This document shows, piece after piece, positions 55,385-64,000 of a DNA stretch of 64,000 nucleotides. Under the pieces are notes generated by a model. It worked only from the letters and a program-made list of their open reading frames with translations. It searched no databases and was not told the origin of the DNA. The translations under genes and the position numbers were made by a program. This DNA is from Doris montereyensis (Eukaryota; Mollusca; Gastropoda; Nudibranchia; Dorididae), in contig JAXRKP010000460.1 in NCBI GenBank assembly GCA_037039925.1, positions 161,001 to 225,000 of the forward strand, written 5' to 3'. Each line of letters begins with the position of its first letter. Positions within the stretch are counted from its first letter, which is position 1.

Positions 55385-55700
55385 ATAGTAAAACATATAT
55401 ATACCAATGTCTGAATCTGAATCTGAATCGTACGTTGTAGAAACCAGTTATTGGCATAACTACAACTAATTACAACAGACAGTTTATAGACGTGACAGTC
55501 TTTCTCTGAAAATTTCGATCGATGTTGAATTGATGGTATGTTCATCGATGATTCCAGTCAATGATGGTATGTTCATCGAGGTGATTCCAGTCAATGATGG
55601 TACGAATGAAGAAATAGTTTTTGTAGTTGTTTGTATGTGATGGTGGTGGTATTGTGTAGCAATTTGTGTTGTTTGTGACGTAGAGCTCAATTATTATGTT
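55385..55700 (+). mobile_element. Dispersed element nested in the LINE
   Basis: CGTACGTTGTAGAAACCAGT, AGACAGTTTATAGACGTGAC, AGTCTTTCTCTGAAAATTTC and twice ATTCCAGTCAATGATGGTA. The reverse complement is at 22690-23290. It separates the endonuclease from the RT part, so it is likely a later insertion. Confidence 0.6.
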
Positions 55701-57929
55701 ATTGGTTATGTGGTCTTCAAATTTTGTGTTTTGATAATGCGCTTGGGACGTTTTGGGATAAAGAATTTCACTGAGGGAATTGATGGAGCCATTCCTTTGA
55801 CAATTTTGAACATGAAGGCTAGTCTGAGCTGTTTTCTTCGATCTTTGAGGTCAGGGAGGTTTTGATTTTGATCGGGGACAAAGAAAAAAATTTATCAGTG
55901 AAAGGCAAATTGATTTGAATGATAGCGCAAATAAAGACAAGTGGCAACTGTATAAGGAAACACTTCTCAATTGTACTGAAGAGGTCTGTGGTAGGAAACA
56001 AATTGAAGGAGATAGGAAAAGAACAGCATGGTGGAATGAGAATGTCAAAACTAAGATCAGAGAAAAGAAAGATGCCTGGAAGAAATACTTGCAAACAAAG
56101 AGACCAGAGGATAGGATAGATTACGTGAATAAAATAACTATCACCAAAGAGGAAGGAGGAAAGCAAAACAGGAACAATGGGAAGAGTTTGGACAAAGACT
56201 TCAAGAAAGCTATCAAGGAAATCAAACGCTGTTCTGGGGAGACCAAAGCATGTCCAATACGACAAATGAAGAATGCCAAAGGAGAAATAATGAAACAAGA
56301 CAGCCAAATCATGGAACCATGGAGAAAGCATATTCAACAATTACATAATCCCTCCAGAACACCAAAACAAGGAGTAATGATCAATTCGTAAGAGCAACAA
56401 GTAATCCAGAGGAGACAGCTGAAGATGTAGATATATCAATGGAGAAATCCAAACAACTATAAGAAAAATTAAATTAGGAAAAGCCCCAGGAGCAGATCAA
56501 GTTTATCCAGAAATTATTTAAAACCAAGGGAGAGAGGCAGACAAACTACTACATGCAATATGCAAACAAGCATGGAAGTCCAAACAGATGCCAGACGACT
56601 GGAATAAGGGAACAGTAGTACCAATACACAAGAAAGGATCAACTATGGAATGCTCAAACTATAGAGGGATATCACTACTTAGCGTTCCAGGAAAAGTATA
56701 TTCCAGGATACTGAAAATGAGACTAAGGAAAACAGTAGAGGATCAGATTGAAGAGCACAAGAGTGGATTTAGACCAGGAAAAAGTTTACAAGACCACATA
56801 TTTACAATTAAACAAATAATAGAAAAATTCCTTGAGAGAAACATTGATTTGCACCTGTGTTTTATAGATCTAGAAAAAGCGTTTGACACTGTGAGAAGGG
56901 ACGAACTATGGCATTCCTTAAAAGAACACGATGTAGAGCAACATTTAATATAAGCCATTAAAAGTTTTTACAATAAACCAACATGTGCAGTGAGAGTAGC
57001 TGGAAACATATATGCAGAATTTGATGTAGATATAGGGTCATGACAGGGTTGTATCTAAGTCCTCTTTTGTTTATCACATTTATGGATTCAGTCGCAAAGA
57101 CATCCTCAAAAATGAAGAAAATGAATGTAGGTGTGTGAAAGCTCAAATCAGTAAATGTATCAATGCTTTCATTTGCCGATGATTTGTTTCTGTTTGGAAA
57201 AACAGAAAGTGACCTTCAGTCGAATATCAATATTATGAACAATTAACTAAATAAAAGAGGAATGAGAGTAAATGCAAAGAAAACCAAAACAATGCTAGTA
57301 ACTAGGGAAGCTACAACACAAAATCTTAAATTGGGCAGGGAGAATTTAGAACAAGTTCACAGCTACAATTACCTAGGAGTAATGATTAACTCTGAGGGAA
57401 AACTGAGAGAAGAAATCAGCCAAAGAATCCAAAAGGCAAGTGCAATATATAACCATCTAGGAAAGGCATTTGTAGGTAAACAAGAATTGTCAACAAAAAC
57501 CAAAATGGCAGTATACAACACAGTTTATTGTCCTTACTCTCCTCTATGGCAGTGAAACCTGGACCTTAGACAGTACAGAATACAGTAGAGCACAGGCAGC
57601 TGAAATGAAATATCTAAGAAGAGAAGTAGGGAAAACTAAAAGAGACAAAATCAGAAACACAACAATAAAACATCAAACCAAAGCAGATGGCATAAACATT
57701 AAGATATAAATAAATCAATTGACATGGTTTGGGCATTTAAATAGAATGAAACACAATAGAATAGCTAAATCAGTATACAGTGCTAAAGCCCAAGGTAAAT
57801 GACCAAAAGGCAGACCTCGAAGAAAGTGAGAAGAAGATATAAAAGAGGCATTGAAGAATAGAAATTTAACGTTTTTGGAAGCAAACAGAAAATGGCAGGA
57901 CAGGGCATCCTGGATAAAGATAATCTCTG

Positions 57930-59945
57930 GCATCTGTACCCATACACCGAAAGGTAGAATGGGAAGTGATAAAGAAAGAACCCATACACCGAAAGGTAGA
58001 ATGGAAACTGATAAAAAAAAAGAACCCACACACCGAAGGTAGAATAGAAACTGATAAAGAAAGAACCCATACACCGAAGGTAGAATGGGAACTGATAAAG
58101 AAAGAACCCATACACCGAAAGGTAGAATGGGAACTGATAAAGAAAGAACGCATACACCGAGAGGTAGAATGGGAACTGATAAAGAAAGAACCCATACACC
58201 GAGAGGTAGAATGGGAACTGATAAAGAAAGAACCCAAACACGAGAGGTACAATGGGAACTGATAAAGAAAGAACCCATACACCGAAAGGTAGAATGGGAA
58301 CTGATAAAGAAAAGAACCCATACACCGAAAGGCAGAATGGGAACTGATAAAGAAAGAACTCATACACCGAGAGGTAGAATGGGAACTGATAAAGAAAGAA
58401 CCCATACACCGAAATGTAGAATGGGAACTCTTAAAGAAAGAACCCAAACACTGAGAGGTAGAATGGAAACTGATAAAGAAAGAACCCAAACACCGAAATG
58501 TAGAATGAGAACTCATAAATAAAGAACCCATACACCGAAAGGTAGAATGGGAACTGATAAAGAAAGAACCCACACATCGAAGGGTAGAATGGAACTGATA
58601 AAAAAACAACCCACATATCGAAAGGTAGAATGGAAACTAATACAGAAAGAACCCATACACCGAAAGGTAGAATGAGAACTGATAAAGAAAAACCCAAACA
58701 CCGAAAGGTAGAATGGGAACTGATAAAAAAAGAAAGAACCCATACCCCGAAAGGTAGAATGGGAAGTGATAAAGAAAAGAACCCATACACCGAAAGGTAG
58801 AATGGGAACTGATAAAGAAAGATCCCATACCCCGAAAGGTAGAATGGGAACTGATAAAGAAAGAACCCATACACCGAAAGGTAGAATGGGAACTGATAAA
58901 GAAAGAACCCATACATCGGAAGGTAGAATGGAAACTGATAAAGAAAGAACATACACACAGAAAGGTAGAATGTAAACTGATAAAGAAAGAACCCACAGAC
59001 CGAGAGGTAGAGTGGGAACTGATAAAAGAAAGAACCCATACACCGAAAGGTATAAAACTGATAAAGAAAGAACCCATACCGAAAGGTAGAATGGGAACTG
59101 ATAAAAAGAGACACATAGAGGTAGAATGGGAACTGATAAAGAAAGAACACATACACCGAAAGGTAGAATGGGAACTGATAAAGAAAGAACGCATACACCG
59201 AGAGGTAGAATGGGAACTGATAAAGAAAGAACACATGCACCGAGAGGTAGAATGGTAACTGATAAAGAAAGAACCCATACACCGAGAGGTACAATGGGAA
59301 CTGATAAAGAAAGAACACATACACCGAGAGGTAGAATGGGAACTGATAAAGAAAGAACCCCACATCGAAAGGTAGAATGGGAACTGATAAAGAAAGAACC
59401 CATACACCGAAAGGTAGAATGGGAACTGATAAAGAAAGAACCCAAACTCCGAAAGGTAGAATGGAAACTGATAAAGAAAGAACCCATACACCGAAAGGTA
59501 GAGTGGGGACTGATAACGAAAGAACCCATACACCGAAAGGTAGAATGGAACCTGATAAAGAAAGAAACACATATGCTGAAAGGTAGAATGGGAACTGATA
59601 AATAAAGAACCCATACACCGAAAGGTAGAATGGGAACTGATAAAGAAAGAACCCAAACTCCGAAAGGTAGAATGGAAACTGATAAAGAAAGGAACCCATA
59701 CACCGAAAGGTAGAATGGCAACTGATAAAGAAAGAACCCATACACCGAAAGGTAGAATGGGAACTGATAAAGAAAGAACCCATACACCGAAAGGTAGAAT
59801 GGGAACTGATAAAAAGAAAGAGCCCATATACCGAAATGTATAAAGGAAAACTGATAAAGAAAGAACCCATACACCGAAAGGTAGAATAGGAACTGATAAA
59901 GAAAGAACCCATACACCGAAAGATAGAATGGGATTTGATAAAGAA
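57930..59945. repeat. 42-bp minisatellite, ~47 copies, starting in the LINE 3' end
   Basis: Unit CGAAAGGTAGAATGGGAACT + GATAAAGAAAGAACCCATAC + AC. The first unit is continuous with the LINE's last coding remnant (CTCTGGCATCTGTACCCATA). The length is a multiple of three, so very long open frames run on both strands (up to about 500 codons on the minus strand); these are not genes. Confidence 0.96.
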
Positions 59946-59984
59946 AGTAAGACAACGTTGTGAAGAAGAAAAAAGAAATCTTGG

Positions 59985-60060
59985 GCCAGCCAGGGTTTTG
60001 AACCCGTGACCTCAAAGCTAAAAACTTCCTAACACTACCTATTGCGCCACAGTACAAAAA
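59985..60060 (-). mobile_element. tRNA-like SINE head
   Basis: On the minus strand: TGTGGCGCAATAGGTAGTGT (A box) and GTCACGGGTTCAAAACCC (B box), about 40 bp apart. It adjoins the end of the 42-bp array. Confidence 0.6.
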
Positions 60061-60269
60061 TATGGAAGAGCTGTCTTAAACTTCTTCATTTGACATCATG
60101 TTACAATGTTTAAAAGTGAGCTTGAGCGTCCACACAATGTAGTGTACACAGGACCCCCAAGTTGTTCGTATTTGTGCGATAGAAGCGGGAGGTGAAAGAG
60201 AGAGAATTACTGGTGCTGGTAAGTTCTACTTCTTTCCTTCATCTATGTAGATTATTATAATTCTGAGGT

Positions 60270-60585
60270 GATCGTTCTTTGTTCGCCAAGGCTCTGTTGC
60301 CAGGCCTCTAAGAGTAACCATACTTTATATTCTATGAAGGTTCTAAATGATCCCAGAAACGTTTTCATTTAAAGGAAGTTTTTTTACCAGAAGTGACGTT
60401 TAACTATTGAAACTTTCATTGTTTCTTCGTATTTGAGTAGAATTTTCATTCACCTAACCCGCCATTTTGAGCAGGCTGTTTTATCAACAAGACAGAATAG
60501 TAACGTTTACTCAACTACGTAACATCGGTATCGAATACTGACCCAATCTAAAAATTGTACTTGGTATCACCCGGAGTGTGACATG
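60270..60585 (+). mobile_element. Dispersed repeat, uninterrupted copy
   Basis: Same blocks as 12722-13800 in a compact form: CGCCAAGGCTCTGTTGCC, TTTGAGTAGAATTTTCATTC, AACCCGCCATTTTGAGC, TATCGAATACTGACCCAATC, TATCACCCGGAGTGTGACA. Confidence 0.65.
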
Positions 60586-60589
60586 CTTG

Positions 60590-61575
60590 TTGTTAAATAT
60601 TATATATGTGTGTCATCTTGTAGTAATATATATATATATGTATGTCACCTTGTTGTTATATATTATTGTCATCTTGTTGTTATATATTATATATGTGTGT
60701 CATCTTGTTGTTATATATTACATATGTGTGGCATCTTGTTGTTATATATTATATACGTATGTCATCTTGTTGTTATATATTATATATGTGTTACCTTGTT
60801 GTTATATATTATATATGTATGTCACCTTGTTGTTATTATTATATATGTGTTTCATCTTGTTGCTATATATATATTACATATGTGTTATATATTCTTGTTG
60901 TTATATATATATTTATATATCTGTTGTTATATGTTATATATGTGTGTCATCTTGTTGTTATATATTATATATGTGTGTCATCTTGTTGTTATATATTATA
61001 TATGTGTGTCATCTTGTTGTTATATATTATATATGTGTGTCATCTTGTTGTTATATATTATATATGTGTTTCATCTTGTTGTTATATATTATATATGTGT
61101 GTCATCTGTAGTTATATATATTGTATATGTGTCATCTTGTTGTTATATATTATATATGTGTGTCATCTTGTTGTTATATATTATATATGTGTGTCATCTT
61201 GTTGTTATATATATTATATATGTGTGTCATCTTGTTGTTATATATTATATATGTGTTTCATCTTGTTGTTATATATTATATATGTGTGTCATCTTGTTGT
61301 TATATATTATATATGTGTGTCATCTTGTAGTTATATATTATATATGTGTGTCATCTTGTTGTTATATATTATATATGTATGTCATCTTGTTGTTATATAT
61401 TATATATGTGTTTCATCTTCTTGTTGTTATATATTATATATGTGTGTCATCTTGTTGTTATATATTATATCTTGTTGTTATATATTATATTGTGACATCT
61501 TGTTGTTATATATTATATATGTGTTTCATCTTGTTGTTATATATTATATATGTGTGTCATCTTGTTGTTTTCGTC
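60590..61575. repeat. 31-bp minisatellite, ~31 copies
   Basis: Unit TATATGTGTGTCATCTTGTT + GTTATATATTA. The TATATATTATATATG part could form small hairpins. Open frames of up to about 350 codons through it are artefacts. Confidence 0.95.
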
Positions 61576-61794
61576 TTATTTTACGGCATTACGGATACGG
61601 AGGTGATTCCACCACCAATAAACTCTACGATAGATTTGTACCATGTCCTGGGGTAGTACAATCGTACATCATCATCAGCTCTGTTTAACCGTACAGAAAC
61701 CGAAGTCAGTTATCACTTCCCAAAAAGGATATGATTTTTCCATCTTGTTGACGATTCGTTTTGACTGAGAAGGAGGACAGCCTCTCTGTCTGTA

Positions 61795-62482
<688 letters not shown>

Positions 62483-63044
62483 ATTTATCTGCATTTCACA
62501 ATTATTAAATTTTTCTGCCTTTTTTTTTTCTCTTCCCTTTACCTCGCTCCTGTTCATACTCCTTTCTACCCCTGTCTTCATGAAACATTTCCTCTCTGCT
62601 TTCTTTATTCCTTCGCTTTCTGTTATCATTTCTCCTGACGTCACACTGCCCAATGCATAGTTGTATGTTGATTCACAAAGACACGTCAAATAAAAGTGTT
62701 TGCTCTACTCTGTCTCCATTAGTGGAAAATTATCATTTGATTCCACTGGTTCGTATTTGTATCCTCCTACCCATAACCTTCTTTTTCTTAGCTCTAAATC
62801 TGTAAAGCCAACGCTTTGACAAATACATTATAATCGCTCCTCTGTATTGTGATTGTTGAGATTTATACAGAATATTATAATATGTGTTGTCAAACAATGT
62901 TGATATATTATATCATAACCATGTAACAGAATACGTCCATGTTATATTGGTGGGTTGTTGTTTTTAAATGTTTTTATAGATCGACGAGCAGTAATACTAA
63001 TACCCCCTTTACTGTAACAGCGATGGGAGAGGGAAAGCAAAAGA
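62483..63044. other. Unique non-coding stretch
   Basis: About 560 bp between simple repeats. No exon, tRNA or known repeat recognised. Confidence 0.45.
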
Positions 63045-63046
63045 CA

Positions 63047-63103
<57 letters not shown>

Positions 63104-63122
63104 AAGAAAGAAAGAAAGAGAA
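63045..63122. repeat. (GA)n-(GAAA)n microsatellite
   Basis: Pure GA for about 55 bp, then AAAG units. Confidence 0.96.
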
Positions 63123-63317
63123 GAAATGGATAATTACTGTAATACATGCGTTATCAGCAGGATAGGAATTGACTGCTTCGTCTCGACAGAAACTCCAAAT
63201 TCATTGATCAAAGCGGTGACATTTTCAAAGATTGAGACTACATGGAACTAGAACCAGTCCTGCTATTTATGCTTGTGAGACCTGAACAATCAATGCCAAC
63301 TTCAGACGGGAACTGGA

Positions 63318-63975
63318 AGGAGGAGGAGGAGGAGGAGGAGGAGGAGGAGGAGGAGGAGGAGGAGGAGGAGGAGGAGGAGGAGGAGGAGAAGAAGGAAGAA
63401 GAAGAAGAAGAAGAAGAAGAAAAGAAGAAGGAGAAGAAGAAGAAGGAAGGAGGAGGAGGAGGAGGAAGGAAGGAGGAGGAAGAAGAAGAGAAGAAGAAGA
63501 AGGAAGGAGGAGGAGGAGGAAGGAGGAGGAAGAGGAGGAGGAGGAGAAGAAGAAGAAGAAGAAGAAGAAGAAGAAGAAGAAGAAGAAGAAGAAGAAGAAG
63601 AAGAAGAAGAAGAAGAAGAAGAAGAAGAAGAAGAAGAAAAGAAGAAGAAGAAGAAGAAGAAGAAGAAGAAGAAGAAGAAGAAGAAGAAGAAGAAGAAGAA
63701 GAAGAAGAAGAAGAAGAAGAAGAAGAAGAAGAAGAAAAGAAAAGAAGAAGGAAGAAGAAGAAGAAGAAGAAGAAGAAGAAGAAGAAGAAGAAGAAGAAGA
63801 AGAAGAAGAAGAAGAAGAAGAAGAAGAAGAAGAAGAAGAAGAAGAAGAAGAAGAAGAAAAGAAGAGAAAATAAAGAGAGGAAAGAAAGAGAAGACAAAGA
63901 AGAAGAAGAACAACAACGACGACGACGACGACGATGCCGGCGACGACGACGGTAACAACAACAACAACAACAAAC
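63318..63975. repeat. Polypurine GGA/AGA tract, then ACG/AAC triplets
   Basis: About 590 bp in which one strand is almost only A and G: GGA triplets first, then AGA, with AAAG slips. It is followed by (ACG)n and (AAC)n at 63912-63975. The Glu/Arg/Lys or Ser/Phe/Leu frames are artefacts. Confidence 0.97.
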
Positions 63976-64000
63976 ATAAAAAAACAACAAGAACATGAAC

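Larger units (their letters stand above)
54330..57950 (+). mobile_element. Decayed non-LTR retrotransposon (endonuclease + RT)
   Basis: Endonuclease piece at about 54840-54930 (MALGDLNARVGN). Linker with DKWQLYKETLLNCTEEVCG and RTAWWNENVKTKIREKKDAW at 55915-56110. Reverse transcriptase: IHKKGSTMECSNYRGISLLS, EEHKSGFRPGKSLQDHIFTI, CFIDLEKAFDTV (56861-56893) and FADDLFLFG (57172-57198). Downstream thumb/C-terminal parts: [59 protein letters not shown]. Catalytic Asp residues survive, but stops and frameshifts break it in several places and the 5' end is not found. The tail end suits RTE/Jockey-type LINEs; the clade cannot be settled by eye. Confidence 0.9.

Noticed and set aside
58431..60057. 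Open frames of up to about 500 codons on the minus strand
   Set aside because: They arise from the 42-bp unit (14 codons) repeated without stops. All frames give repetitive peptides, and both strands are open.
60578..61688. Hydrophobic open frames of about 350 codons
   Set aside because: These are frame products of a 31-bp AT-rich repeat. Three repeats change frame evenly, so all frames look alike. Not membrane proteins.
63238..63996. Poly-Glu/Lys/Arg and poly-Ser/Phe/Leu open frames
   Set aside because: Simple purine triplets, all six frames open. No unique sequence.

Overview
The window is eukaryotic nuclear DNA, most likely from a mollusc; a heterobranch gastropod is a guess from its general texture, not a demonstrated identification. 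Its two protein genes are split into short exons with GT/AG introns, it holds decayed non-LTR retrotransposons and tRNA-derived SINE pieces, and much of it is tandem repeat. I see no bacterial-type operons, rRNA or CRISPR.

Layout. 1-5753 is 3' flank with a few small repeats. 5754-17114 (minus strand) is a five-exon gene for a prenylated Rab acceptor (PRA1/RABAC1 type), a small ER/Golgi membrane protein. Its introns carry 35-, 51- and 50-bp tandem arrays, a foldback element and an almost perfect palindrome. 17115-24954 separates the two genes, which are transcribed away from each other; it holds a GA microsatellite, a 43-bp array, a decayed minus-strand LINE (about 20440-22015) and an ACT microsatellite. 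24955-41589 (plus strand) is a proprotein convertase of the PC7 type (PCSK7) in about eight exons. It has a signal peptide, prodomain, S8 catalytic domain with Asp/His/Asn/Ser all present, P domain, one membrane span and an acidic cytosolic tail. Its introns carry large arrays, including a 54-bp array whose units look like splice sites. 41590-54300 has no gene I can support and is dominated by minisatellites (16, 33, 20 and 18 bp) and SINE tails. 54330-57950 is a second decayed LINE (plus), which runs straight into a 42-bp minisatellite of about 47 copies. 60590-64000 is nearly all simple repeat.

Both genes encode secretory-pathway membrane proteins, but nothing in the sequence shows they act together. 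Both carry single-base frame breaks, mostly in or next to short homopolymers, while splice sites and catalytic residues are otherwise intact. I infer uncorrected assembly indels rather than two pseudogenes. One exon (32770-32938) seems to have three compensating losses that leave an open frame while hiding the catalytic histidine.

The most unusual items are a roughly 265-residue stretch between the likely prodomain cleavage site and the catalytic domain of the convertase, the tandem array of splice-site-like units just upstream of the histidine exon, the minisatellite continuous with a LINE 3' end, and several perfect or near-perfect inverted repeats.
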